Notes under the pieces: generated by a model
What the model was told of the DNA's origin: nothing
The model's input: the letters and a program-made list of their open reading frames with translations, nothing else
Databases searched by the model: none
DNA from: Rubrivivax sp.
GTDB lineage: Bacteria; Pseudomonadota; Gammaproteobacteria; Burkholderiales; Burkholderiaceae_C
NCBI GenBank assembly: GCA_022842595.1
Contig: JALHPF010000001.1
Location: 124,001 to 188,000 of the forward strand
Direction of reading: 5' to 3'
DNA: 64,000 bases
Program-made: the position numbers and the translations under genes
Part shown: piece by piece, positions 10,345-18,836 of the stretch
How positions within the stretch are numbered: position 1 is the stretch's first letter
How the letters are laid out: every line of letters starts with the position of its first letter

Positions 10345-11301
10345 TCACAGCGCGGCCAGGTCGGCGGCGATGCGGGCCCGCAGTGCGGCGTCGGGCATGC
10401 GCCCCTGCCCCGCGCGCATGTTCTGACGCAGGTGCACCACCTGGCTGGTGGCCGGGATGGCGCAGGTCACCGCCGGGTGCGACACCACGAACTTCAATGC
10501 CACCTGGGCCCAGCTGTCGCAGTCGATCTCGGCGGCCCAGCCTGGCAGCCGGTGGCGCCGCAGCGCCTCGAGCAGGGCACCCTGGCGGAACGGCCGGTTG
10601 ACGATGACGGCGATACCGCGTTCCTGCGCCAGCGGCAGCAGGCGCTGTTCGGCCTCACGGTCCAGCAGGTTCAGGCTGAGCTGGACGAAATCGATGCGCT
10701 GGGTGCGCATGATCTGCTCGAGCTCGGCATGGCGGCGCCCCTCCGAGGTCGAGATGCCGACATAGCGCAGCCGGCCCTCGGCCTTCATCGCCAGCAGCTG
10801 CGGCAGGTGGCCCTGCCAGGCCAGCAGGTTGTGCACCTGCATCAGGTCGAAGCGCGGCACGCCCCAGAAGGCGCGCGACGCCTCCATCTGCGCCGGCCCG
10901 CGTGCGGCGTCGCCGACCCACACCTTTTCTGCCGAGAACAGGCCCGCTGGCAGGCCCGTTGGCTTCAGCTTGGCCAGCGCCTGCCCGATGGTGGGCTGCG
11001 ACGAGCCGTACATCGGCGAGCTGTCGATCATCCGCCCCCCGGCCTCGAAGAAAGCGCGAACGACTTCCGTGCAGCCGGCCACGGCCGCGACATCGTTGCC
11101 GACGTTGAAGGTGATCCAGCTGCCCAGGCCGATGACGGGCAGGGCCTCGCCGCTGGACGGGATGCGGCGGGTCAGCAGCGGGGCGGAGGCAGCCATGCCC
11201 TGGCCATGCCAGCTGGCCGCCACGGCCGCCAGCAGCCACTGCCGGCGGCCGAGATCGCCGCCGCGGGACGGTGGACAACGCGGTGATTCGGCCATGGCCA
11301 T
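10345..11301 (-). CDS. Aldo/keto reductase with Tat-like leader
   Basis: This 318-residue protein has an N-terminal DLGRRQWLLAAVAAS stretch that looks like a twin-arginine leader, followed by an aldo/keto reductase barrel (LPVIGLGSWITF, MIDSSPMYGSS with the catalytic Asp and Tyr, and the C-terminal IPATSQVVHLRQN). Periplasmic members of this family occur in sugar loci, but the substrate is unknown. Start ATG 11301 is preceded by a CAGGAGC ribosome site; GC-rich codons before it are out of family. It is last or second last in the run of minus-strand genes from 25409 downward. Confidence 0.75.
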   Translation of the reverse strand: MAMAESPRCPPSRGGDLGRRQWLLAAVAASWHGQGMAASAPLLTRRIPSSGEALPVIGLGSWITFNVGNDVAAVAGCTEVVRAFFEAGGRMIDSSPMYGSSQPTIGQALAKLKPTGLPAGLFSAEKVWVGDAARGPAQMEASRAFWGVPRFDLMQVHNLLAWQGHLPQLLAMKAEGRLRYVGISTSEGRRHAELEQIMRTQRIDFVQLSLNLLDREAEQRLLPLAQERGIAVIVNRPFRQGALLEALRRHRLPGWAAEIDCDSWAQVALKFVVSHPAVTCAIPATSQVVHLRQNMRAGQGRMPDAALRARIAADLAAL

Positions 11302-11388
11302 GCTCCTGAAGCGAGGCCCGCAGTATCGCCAGCGGCACACCGCCCTTGAGCGGGTGCGGGGTTGGCGCCTTTCCTGGCCGCGCAGGGT

Positions 11389-12546
11389 TCAGGCGTCGCC
11401 GGCGGGACCGGCCAGCTCGCTGTCATGCTGGCCCAGCGCCGGCGCTGCAAACGGCTCGGGCCCCGGCGTGCGGCCGAAGACGATCGACTGCCGCACCCCG
11501 CGGTAAGGGCCGATGACGGCGTGGTCGAAATCGCCGACGATCCCTTCGGCCAGGACCTGCGGGTGGTCGAACATGTCCTCGACCTTGCGTGCCGCCGCGC
11601 AGGGCACTTCGTCGCCGAACAGTGCCTCCCACTCCAGCGCAGTGCGGCTGGCCAGCGCGGCATGCAGGCGCGGCACCACCTCGGCGGCGTGCACGGCGCG
11701 CTTCTTCACGCTGTCGTAGCGCGGGTCGCCGGCCAGGTCGTCCAGGCCGGTCAGGCGGCACAGCGCCGCCCAGAAGCGGGGCGTGTTGGCCGACAGGTAC
11801 AGGTGGCCTTCACGCGCCGGGTGGATGCCGGTGACACCGCCCGAACGCATGTCGCGCCCGATGTCCAGCGGCTCGCCCCCGGCCCAGATGAGCCGGGCCG
11901 ACTGCATGGTGAGCGCACTGCGCAGCAGCGACACGCCCACGGTCTGACCCCGCCCGCTGCGTTCACGCTCGAACAGCGCCGCTGCCACGCCTGAAGCCAC
12001 CAGCGCCGCAGCGTAGTAGTCGACGACCGAGCCGTACAGAATTTCGGGCGGGCCGCCGCGTTTGCCCTGCAGCGCACACATGCCGGTCAGGGTCTGCAGG
12101 ACCTGGTCGTAGCCGGCCTTGTCCTTCATCGGGCCGCTGTCGCCGTAGCCGGTGACGGCACAGTAGATGAGTCTCGGGTTCAGCGGCTCCAGCTGTTCGT
12201 GGGCGATGCCCAGCCGGCGCGGCACGCCGGGGCGGAAGTTGTGCACCAGCACGTCGGACTCGCGCACCAGGCGCAGCAGCCTGGCCAGGTCGGCGGGCTG
12301 CTTCAGGTCGAGCACGATGCCGCGCTTGCTGCGGTTCACGCCGATGAAGGCACGGCTTTCGGCCTGCAGCGTCGACGGGTAGTTGCGCAGGTTGTCGCCG
12401 CTGGGCGGTTCGACCTTGACGACATCGGCGCCCTGGTCGGCCAGCAGCGTGCAGCCATAGGGGCCGGCGATGTAAGCGCTGAGGTCGAGCACACGCACGC
12501 CGCTCAGGGGGCCACTGCGGTTCAGGGGTGGGACGGAAGCGGCCAT
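11389..12546 (-). CDS. CaiB/BaiF-type (class III) CoA-transferase
   Basis: This 385-residue class III CoA-transferase opens with LSGVRVLDLSAYIAGPYGCTLLADQGADVVKVE. The predicted catalytic aspartate lies in GSVVDYYAA. Such enzymes move CoA between carboxylic acids, and the substrate cannot be told from the sequence. It is clearly different from the two formyl-CoA transferases at 37-39.7 kb: it lacks their DFTHVQ opening. The start is ATG 12546 (MAASVPPL). It follows the GH127 gene after 95 bp. A TTGACA at 12655-12650 could be part of its own promoter, although no good -10 follows. Confidence 0.8.
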   Translation of the reverse strand: MAASVPPLNRSGPLSGVRVLDLSAYIAGPYGCTLLADQGADVVKVEPPSGDNLRNYPSTLQAESRAFIGVNRSKRGIVLDLKQPADLARLLRLVRESDVLVHNFRPGVPRRLGIAHEQLEPLNPRLIYCAVTGYGDSGPMKDKAGYDQVLQTLTGMCALQGKRGGPPEILYGSVVDYYAAALVASGVAAALFERERSGRGQTVGVSLLRSALTMQSARLIWAGGEPLDIGRDMRSGGVTGIHPAREGHLYLSANTPRFWAALCRLTGLDDLAGDPRYDSVKKRAVHAAEVVPRLHAALASRTALEWEALFGDEVPCAAARKVEDMFDHPQVLAEGIVGDFDHAVIGPYRGVRQSIVFGRTPGPEPFAAPALGQHDSELAGPAGDA

Positions 12547-12641
12547 GGGCAAGGGGCGGCGGTGTGAAATGAGGTTGCGCTCAGGCAGAGCGCTCGGCGG
12601 CCAGTCTGCGTGCCGGCGCGACGCCTGCCAAGCCGTGCGGC

Positions 12642-14507
12642 CTATGCTCTGTCAACACGGAAACTTGCCTGTGCGACAGCGTCGGGGGCCAGCGAGAACC
12701 AGGTCAGACGCCAGCTACCATGCACGCGCCCGCCGGTGGCGAAGTACGGCGTGAAGTCCAGCGGCGCGCGGTCCCGCGGGCTCAGACGGACGACAGGCAG
12801 CGGCTCGCTGGCGTGCAGCTGCAGCCAGTCCGCCTCCGGCGTATCCGGCAGGCGCAGGGTTTCCTGGGTCTTGAAGCCGTCGACCAGGCCGGTGGCATAG
12901 ACCAGCGGGCCGCGGGTGATGGCGACATAGGCGTCGTCCAGCACCTGCTGCTGCACCGGCGTGCCGTCAGGCGCCCGCGATTCCTGCACGTTGCGGTTGC
13001 TGCGCCGGTGCAGCCGGGGCGGCATCGGCAGCTGCAGTTCGACACGGTCACCGGTGACCCAGCATCGCCGCAGTTCCGTGTAGCGCCCGGGCGGCAGCGG
13101 CTGCGGCGCTTCGTCGTTCACCCGAACCACTGCGCCATTCGTCCAGGCCGGGCCGCGCAGGCGCAGCGTGAAGTCCAGGGGCAACGAGGGCTGCACCTGG
13201 ATGCGCACGGCGCCGTCGAAGGGATAGGCCGTGTGCTGCTGCAGCTGCACCGTGCCGGCCGGCCCCAGATCGAAGTTCGCAACGCCCGGGCCGTACAGGT
13301 GGACCGCCAGATCATGGCCCTGCGGGCCATGGCCCTGCCCGTAGGCCAGCGCCGGCAGTTCCTCCAGCGCCATCGCGCCGCTGCTCTTGCAGCAGCGCCA
13401 GTAGGTGGTGTGCACCCGCTGCCCGTTCGGAAACACGTAGTAGCACCAGTCTTCGCCATCGGGCGCCAGTGCGCCCAGCAGGTCGTTGTAGGCCGAACGT
13501 TCGATCTCCTCGGCGTAGCAGGCCTCGCCGGTGGCCGCCAGGAGTTCGCGGTTCAGCTGGATCCAGGCCAGGGTCGAACAGGTCTCGACATAAGCCTGCG
13601 GGCTGAAGACCCCGGCGGGATTGAAGACTTCGCGTGAACGGTGGGCCACCCCGCCCCAGGGGCCGCCCCCGAGCGTGAGGTGGTGCTCGCGGATGGCGCG
13701 CCACAGCCCCACCACCGCTTCGTGCAGTTCGGCGCGACCGGTGGCACGGTGCAGCTTGGCCAGGCCCACCAGGTTCCAGGCCAGCTGGTAGGCCTTGCCG
13801 GTGGCGATCTGCGACGGGTCCACCCCGGCCAGCGCCTGCCGCAGCAGCGCCAGCGGGGCGTGCGCGTCGGCCTGGGCCAGCACCCTTTCGGCCAGCGCCA
13901 GGAAGCGCGGCTCGCCGGTGGCGAAGAACAGCTCACAGGCCGGGTCCATCAGCACCGTGGCCGACAGGCCGTGGTGGTTGCCGAGATCGGTGATGTCGAT
14001 TTCACCGCGCGCCAGCGTCTGCGCGCACAGGTCGCCGATGCGGCAGGCGGCCAGCAGCCAGCGGGCCTCGCCCAAGGCGCGGTGCGCCTCGATCAGGCCC
14101 AGGATCAGGTAGCTGTGGGTCCAGATGTCCCAGGTGCGCACACTCGGCGCACCGTCCCAGGTCCAGGGCTTGGGCGGCTGCTTCACGTTGAAGCGGTGGC
14201 TGGGTGCGTAGGTGCCCAGGTAGCCGTCGGCTTCCTGTTGCGCGGCCAGGTAGTCGGCAACTTCACGTACCTGTTCGGCCAGGACCGAGTCCGCCTCTCG
14301 CGCTGCAGCGCGAGAGGCCGCCACCAGCCACTTGCCGGCATGTTCGCCGTACCAGTCGCCTTCGGTGTTGCTCAACGCGCGGGCGCGGTCGAACAGCCGG
14401 ATGGCGGGGCTGTCGGCACCCTGGATGAAGCGGCTCAGGCGCCCGCGCCGGCTGGCTTGCAGCGCGTCCCCGAGCAGGCCGCCCAGCACCACCCGCTGCG
14501 CCTTCAT
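12642..14507 (-). CDS. Glycoside hydrolase family 127 (DUF1680), beta-L-arabinofuranosidase-like
   Basis: This 621-residue protein has the alpha/alpha-barrel sequence of GH127. The four residues that bind zinc and hold the cysteine nucleophile in the Bifidobacterium enzyme HypBA1 are matched: E308 and C310 in VETCST, and C372-C373 in YWRCCKSS. An active retaining enzyme is therefore predicted. No signal peptide is visible, so it should act in the cytoplasm on imported oligosaccharides. The ATG at 14507 overlaps the stop of the upstream fusion gene (ATGA), so the two are translationally coupled. Family members cleave beta-L-arabinofuranosides, but related families act on other sugars, so the substrate is open. 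Confidence 0.8.
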   Translation of the reverse strand: MKAQRVVLGGLLGDALQASRRGRLSRFIQGADSPAIRLFDRARALSNTEGDWYGEHAGKWLVAASRAAAREADSVLAEQVREVADYLAAQQEADGYLGTYAPSHRFNVKQPPKPWTWDGAPSVRTWDIWTHSYLILGLIEAHRALGEARWLLAACRIGDLCAQTLARGEIDITDLGNHHGLSATVLMDPACELFFATGEPRFLALAERVLAQADAHAPLALLRQALAGVDPSQIATGKAYQLAWNLVGLAKLHRATGRAELHEAVVGLWRAIREHHLTLGGGPWGGVAHRSREVFNPAGVFSPQAYVETCSTLAWIQLNRELLAATGEACYAEEIERSAYNDLLGALAPDGEDWCYYVFPNGQRVHTTYWRCCKSSGAMALEELPALAYGQGHGPQGHDLAVHLYGPGVANFDLGPAGTVQLQQHTAYPFDGAVRIQVQPSLPLDFTLRLRGPAWTNGAVVRVNDEAPQPLPPGRYTELRRCWVTGDRVELQLPMPPRLHRRSNRNVQESRAPDGTPVQQQVLDDAYVAITRGPLVYATGLVDGFKTQETLRLPDTPEADWLQLHASEPLPVVRLSPRDRAPLDFTPYFATGGRVHGSWRLTWFSLAPDAVAQASFRVDRA

Positions 14508-16627
14508 GCCGCGTCGACCACGCAGCGAAAGCCCAGCATGCCCGAGCGGTCCTTGCACGGCGCCATCAGCAGGTATTTGCCATGCTGGTCCAGCCTGTAG
14601 GCCTGCGGGAAGTACCAGTGCGATGTCTGCGGCTGGTAGCGGCTGCCACCGCGCAGCACCGCGGCGCGGGTGTGGGTGTCGTGGAATTCGTCGGTCCATT
14701 GCCAGACGTTGCCCACCAGGTCGAGTACCCCGAACGGACTGGCGCCCTGCGGGTGCGCATGCACGCTGGCCGGCACGGGCGTGTCGCGGCCGGTGTGCGG
14801 CGTGGGCACGGCGGCGGCGTGCCAGGCCGAGCCCCAGGGATAGGGCCGGCCGTCGCTGCCCTGTGCGGCGTACTGCCACTCCCATTCGCGCGGCAGGCGC
14901 TTTCCGGCCCAGGCGGCATAGGCGCGGGCGTCTTCCAGCGCCACCCAGGTGACGGGTTTGTCGTCCCAGCCCGCCAGCGGCGCGCCCTGCTGCCAATGGC
15001 GAAGGAAGTGGTGGGCGTCGGCCGGGCGGTAGCCGCTGGCGTCGATGAACTGCTTGAACTGCGCATTGGTGACGGGGGTGCGGTCGATGAAGAAGCGCTT
15101 CATCGCCATGCGCCGCCGGTGGCCGCGGCGCGGGCTGTCTTCCCAGGGGTACTGCACGTCGTTGCCGGCCCAGGTCTGGCCTTCGATCTCGACACCGCCC
15201 ACGGCAAAGTCGAAGTCCCCGGCCGGGATCTCGACCATGCCTTCGGGCGCATGCGCCTGCGGCGCGGTGGCGGCCACCGGCACCATCTGCTGCGGCAGCG
15301 GCTGCCATTGCGCCGACAGTGAACGCAGCGGCACCGCGGCCAGGGCCTGCATGCCTGCCAGGAAATCGGGCAGCCCTGTCGCATCGGCACCGGTCGCCAC
15401 CGCCAGCAGCGCGCCGAAGCCACGCGCTTCCAGCCTGGCGCTGAAGATCGCTTCCGTGCCGTCCAGGCGTGGCGTCACCTCGAAACCGTTCCAGAGGTCG
15501 AAGTAGCGTGTGCCCTCGGCATGCGGCACGGCCAGCTGCTCACCGTCGGCCGTGGTCTCGTGGCGGTTCACCAGGGTCCACAAGCTGCGGTCGCCGCCCG
15601 GGAAGCGGCTGGCGAACACACCCGCCTGCAGCGTCGCCGCATAGGGCCGCCAGTCCTGGCTGACGAGCAGCGGCGCGCAGAAGCGCGAGATGGCGGCCAC
15701 CCGGCGCAGGGTCTCGGCATCGCGTGGCGTGAGGCCGTTCCAGATGCCCCAGACGTTTTCCCAGGCGTTGTAGCCCACGCCGTTGAAGAAGCAGTACTGC
15801 AAGTCGTTGTTGCGGTCGCGGCTCCAGCGGTTTTCCAGGTTGATCATGTGGCGCGGTTCCAGCCACTTGAACTTGGCGACCACGGGCACCACGTCAGGCG
15901 GCACCTTCTTGCCCCAGCTCTGCACGTTCCAGATGAGCTGCTCTTCGCAGGAGATGGTGCTTTCGGGCTGCAGCACCACCGGGCATCCGCGCACGTCGCA
16001 AGCGTCGAAGAAGGCCCGCGGCACACCGTTGTAGGTGTCGCCGTTGATGCCGTCGGCACCCACGGCCTGCACGATGTCGGCGATGGCGTGCCAGTCCTTC
16101 TGCGGGTGTTCGCGCGTGCCGTGGTCCCAGGGCTTGGTGGGCAGGAAGACCTTCACGCCGCGGCGGTGAAAGGCGTCGACGGCGCGCTTCAGCCCGGCCA
16201 GGCCGCCGGGCAGGTCGTGCGCCAGGTCGGTCTGGTTGCGCTCGTCGATGCCGATGTTCGGGTAGACGTACCAGATGAGCACGCTGTCGAGGCCGCCGAA
16301 ACGCGCTTCCAGGTCGTCGAGGTAGCGGTCGACGGTGTAGTCGCAGGCCACCGGGTCGTAGAAGAAACGGTCCTCCACCATCATCTGCGCATGCACGAAG
16401 TTGCGCTGCGCCCATTGCAGTTCCGGGCGGCGGTAGTTGGCGTCGTCGTAGCCGATGCGCACCAGGTGTTCACGCCGCCAGTCCAGCAGGTCGCGCACCC
16501 AGTCGTCGGCCGTGCCGTTCACGTCCATCTTCCAGTGGCCGATCTCTGCGAACGGCCAGCCCGGCGCCTTGCCCGGCGTGGGCAGGTAGCGCTGCGTGGT
16601 GACGTGGGAGAACTTGAATTCGGCCAT
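14504..16627 (-). CDS. Fusion of a TIM-barrel glycosidase-like domain and an FGE/SUMF1-like domain
   Basis: This 707-residue protein has two parts. Residues 1-410 look like a TIM-barrel glycoside hydrolase (LIWYVYPNIGID, GVKVFLPTKPWDHG, GADGINGD with D197, QPEST with E222). Residues 462-707 are a formylglycine-generating-enzyme-like domain (EIPAGDF, KRFFIDRTPVTNAQFKQFI, LPREWEWQYAA, GNVWQWTDEF, VLRGGS). The paired copper-binding cysteines of true FGE are not seen where expected, so this half is more likely a ligand-binding or structural module. No signal peptide is visible. Its stop overlaps the GH127 start, and ribokinase is 16 bp upstream. The combination is unusual and suggests a new kind of glycan-active enzyme; this is inference. 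Confidence 0.7.
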   Translation of the reverse strand: MAEFKFSHVTTQRYLPTPGKAPGWPFAEIGHWKMDVNGTADDWVRDLLDWRREHLVRIGYDDANYRRPELQWAQRNFVHAQMMVEDRFFYDPVACDYTVDRYLDDLEARFGGLDSVLIWYVYPNIGIDERNQTDLAHDLPGGLAGLKRAVDAFHRRGVKVFLPTKPWDHGTREHPQKDWHAIADIVQAVGADGINGDTYNGVPRAFFDACDVRGCPVVLQPESTISCEEQLIWNVQSWGKKVPPDVVPVVAKFKWLEPRHMINLENRWSRDRNNDLQYCFFNGVGYNAWENVWGIWNGLTPRDAETLRRVAAISRFCAPLLVSQDWRPYAATLQAGVFASRFPGGDRSLWTLVNRHETTADGEQLAVPHAEGTRYFDLWNGFEVTPRLDGTEAIFSARLEARGFGALLAVATGADATGLPDFLAGMQALAAVPLRSLSAQWQPLPQQMVPVAATAPQAHAPEGMVEIPAGDFDFAVGGVEIEGQTWAGNDVQYPWEDSPRRGHRRRMAMKRFFIDRTPVTNAQFKQFIDASGYRPADAHHFLRHWQQGAPLAGWDDKPVTWVALEDARAYAAWAGKRLPREWEWQYAAQGSDGRPYPWGSAWHAAAVPTPHTGRDTPVPASVHAHPQGASPFGVLDLVGNVWQWTDEFHDTHTRAAVLRGGSRYQPQTSHWYFPQAYRLDQHGKYLLMAPCKDRSGMLGFRCVVDAA

Positions 16628-16642
16628 GGGCGGGAGCAGGTG

Positions 16643-17539
16643 TCAGACGGGCTGGGTGTTCAGGAAGGCGATGACTTCGTCGTGTCGCGGAATGCTGGCC
16701 TGCGCACCGGGCTGCGTGCAGGCCAGGGCGGCGGCGGCGCAGGCCTGGCGCAGCGCCTGCGGCCAGGCGCTGCCGCCGGCCAGCGCCGCCACCAGCACGC
16801 CGCAGAAGGTGTCGCCCGCGGCCGTGGTGTCCACGGCGGCGACGTCGAAGCCCGCTTGCACGAACTGCGCCTGTGCACAGCGGGCACGGGCACCACGTGC
16901 GCCCAGCGTGACGACGACGTTCGGCACGCGCATGGTGGCCAGCGCCGCATCGACATCGCCAGCGATGCCGCTGATGGCCGCGAGCTCACCTTCGTTGACG
17001 ACCAGCAGGTCGACGGCGGCCAGCAGTTCAGGCGGCAGCGCGGCCGCCGGGGCCGCGTTGAGCACCACCGTCACACCCGCAGCGCGCGCCGCCCGGGCGT
17101 AGGCCGTGACGCTGGCCAGCGGCGTTTCCAGCTGCAGCAGCAGGTGGCTGACGCCCGCCAGCGCCGGCAGATGCTGCGGCGCCAGGCAGGCATTGGCACC
17201 CGGTGCCACGGTGATGGCGTTCTCGGCTTCGTCGGACACGCAGATGAAGGCCGTGCCTGTGGGCACGTCGGCGCAACGCACGATGTGCAGGCCGACGCCG
17301 GCTTCGCGCAGCGAGGCCTCCAGCGGCACGGCGAAACTGTCTTCGCCCAGCGCCAGCAGCATCTGCGTTTGCACCCCACCGGCACGCGCACAGGCGATGG
17401 CCTGGTTCGCACCCTTGCCGCCCGGGAAGGTGCGGAATTCGCTCCCCAGCACGGTTTCGCCGGGGGCGGGAATGTGCGCGGCGCGCACCACGAAGTCGAG
17501 ATTGGCAGACCCTGCCACCATGACGATCGGTGTGCTCAT
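16643..17539 (-). CDS. rbsK: Ribokinase-family sugar kinase
   Basis: This 298-residue PfkB-family kinase has the N-terminal GSANLDFVVR and the substrate motif FPGGKGANQAIA. The C-terminal ATP/anion-hole signature DTTAAGDTFCG puts the catalytic base at D243. Ribokinase phosphorylates D-ribose at O5, but in this setting a pentose or related sugar released by the neighbouring glycosidases is also likely. The ATG at 17539 shares one base with the stop of the upstream serine-hydrolase gene (TGATG), so they are coupled. Confidence 0.8.
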   Translation of the reverse strand: MSTPIVMVAGSANLDFVVRAAHIPAPGETVLGSEFRTFPGGKGANQAIACARAGGVQTQMLLALGEDSFAVPLEASLREAGVGLHIVRCADVPTGTAFICVSDEAENAITVAPGANACLAPQHLPALAGVSHLLLQLETPLASVTAYARAARAAGVTVVLNAAPAAALPPELLAAVDLLVVNEGELAAISGIAGDVDAALATMRVPNVVVTLGARGARARCAQAQFVQAGFDVAAVDTTAAGDTFCGVLVAALAGGSAWPQALRQACAAAALACTQPGAQASIPRHDEVIAFLNTQPV

Positions 17540-18804
17540 CACTCCAGCGCTTGATAGACGAGATTGTGGAACTTCACCGACGGCTTGGGCAGTTCGCCGA
17601 GCGCATCGTCCTGCGGCAGATGCTGCATCAGCAGGATGGCGATCAGCTGCTCCTGCGGGTCGATCGTGAAGGTGGTGGTTGCCGCACCCGACCAGCCGTA
17701 GGCGCCCTGGGAAGATAGCCGGCCGCGCCGCGCGGGGTCGATGACCACGGCCACGCCCAGGCCGAAGCCTTCGCCGGCCGACAGCCCCGCCACCGGATCC
17801 AGATGGGCCAGCTGGTTCATGCGCATCAGCGCCACGGTCTTACGGGCCAGCAGACGCTGGCCTTCCAGCGTGCCATCGGCCAGGAGCATGCGGGCGAAGC
17901 GCAGGTAGTCGGCGGCGGTGGCATACAGCCCACCGGCGCCGCTGGGGTAGTCGTTCAAGGGCTCGCCCGGCGTCACCGACGAGCGGCCGGGTGCCCGCAC
18001 CAGGCCGCCGCCCGGACCCACCGCGCTGATGTCGGCGATGCGATGCCGCTGCGCGGCCGGCACGCTGAAGCCGGTGTCCTTCATGCCCAGCGGCGTGAAG
18101 ATGCGGCGCTGCAGGAAACGATCGAAGGGCTCCCCGGCCACCACTTCGATGACGCGGCCGAGCACCTCGGTGTTGACGCCGTCGTAGGCGAAGCGGGTGC
18201 CGGGGTCGGCGGCGAGCGGCACGCCGGCCATGCGTTTGGCAAAGCCTTCCAGCGTGGTGGCAGCCGACGGCGCGGCCGCTTCCAGCAGGGCTTGGGCTGC
18301 GTCGCTGCCGCGCGTGGCGAAGCCGGCGGTGTGGGTCAACAGATGGCGCAGCGTCATGGCCCGAGCCGGCGCACGCAGCTGCGGCTTGTCGACACTGCCA
18401 CCAGCCCACACCCGCAAGCCGGCAAACTCCGGCAGGTGCTTGGCCACCGGGTCGTCCAGTGTCAGCCGGCCTTCCTCCATCAGCATCAGCGCCGCCACCG
18501 AGGCGACGGGCTTGCTCATCGAATAGATGCGGAAGATGGCGTCGGCCGGCATGGCCTGGCTGCGGGCCAGGTCGCGGTGGCCGAAGGCCTGCTGCACGAC
18601 GGTACGGCCCTGGTGCTGCACCAGCGCCACGGCGCCCAGGTGACCACCGGGCGCGGTGGCCTCGCGCAGGAACTGACTCAGACGAGCCTGCCTGTCGGCC
18701 GACATGTCCTGCGCCGCGGCCGGGGCAGAGGCGGCCCCAGCCAGCCCCAGCAGCAGGGCAGCCGTCACACAGCCCTGCGCGACCATGGCGCACCCACGCA
18801 ACAT
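17539..18804 (-). CDS. Exported serine hydrolase (class C beta-lactamase/esterase family)
   Basis: This 421-residue penicillin-binding-protein-like hydrolase carries a signal peptide (MVAQGCVTAALLLGLAGAAS, cut near APAAAQ). The nucleophile motif SxxK is seen as SMSK (S95, K98 from ATG 18804), and Y207 in FAYDGVN takes the place of the YxN tyrosine. The family includes esterases, D-aminopeptidases and beta-lactamases. In this sugar locus a periplasmic esterase that removes acyl decorations is the most natural guess. ATG 18804 or ATG 18786 are possible starts; a TTG further upstream is less likely. It starts 33 bp after the TonB receptor stop. Confidence 0.75.
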   Translation of the reverse strand: MLRGCAMVAQGCVTAALLLGLAGAASAPAAAQDMSADRQARLSQFLREATAPGGHLGAVALVQHQGRTVVQQAFGHRDLARSQAMPADAIFRIYSMSKPVASVAALMLMEEGRLTLDDPVAKHLPEFAGLRVWAGGSVDKPQLRAPARAMTLRHLLTHTAGFATRGSDAAQALLEAAAPSAATTLEGFAKRMAGVPLAADPGTRFAYDGVNTEVLGRVIEVVAGEPFDRFLQRRIFTPLGMKDTGFSVPAAQRHRIADISAVGPGGGLVRAPGRSSVTPGEPLNDYPSGAGGLYATAADYLRFARMLLADGTLEGQRLLARKTVALMRMNQLAHLDPVAGLSAGEGFGLGVAVVIDPARRGRLSSQGAYGWSGAATTTFTIDPQEQLIAILLMQHLPQDDALGELPKPSVKFHNLVYQALE

Positions 18805-18836
18805 CGCGCCGGTGTGCCTGCGCGCCAAGGGCTGCG

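Noticed and set aside
12628-12655. TTGACA before the CaiB-type transferase as a promoter
   Set aside because: No acceptable -10 lies 16-18 bp downstream; co-transcription with GH127 is equally likely.
14508-15308. Extended open frame upstream of the GH127 start
   Set aside because: It lies in another frame of the FGE-fusion gene; the ATGA overlap and family similarity set the real start at 14507.
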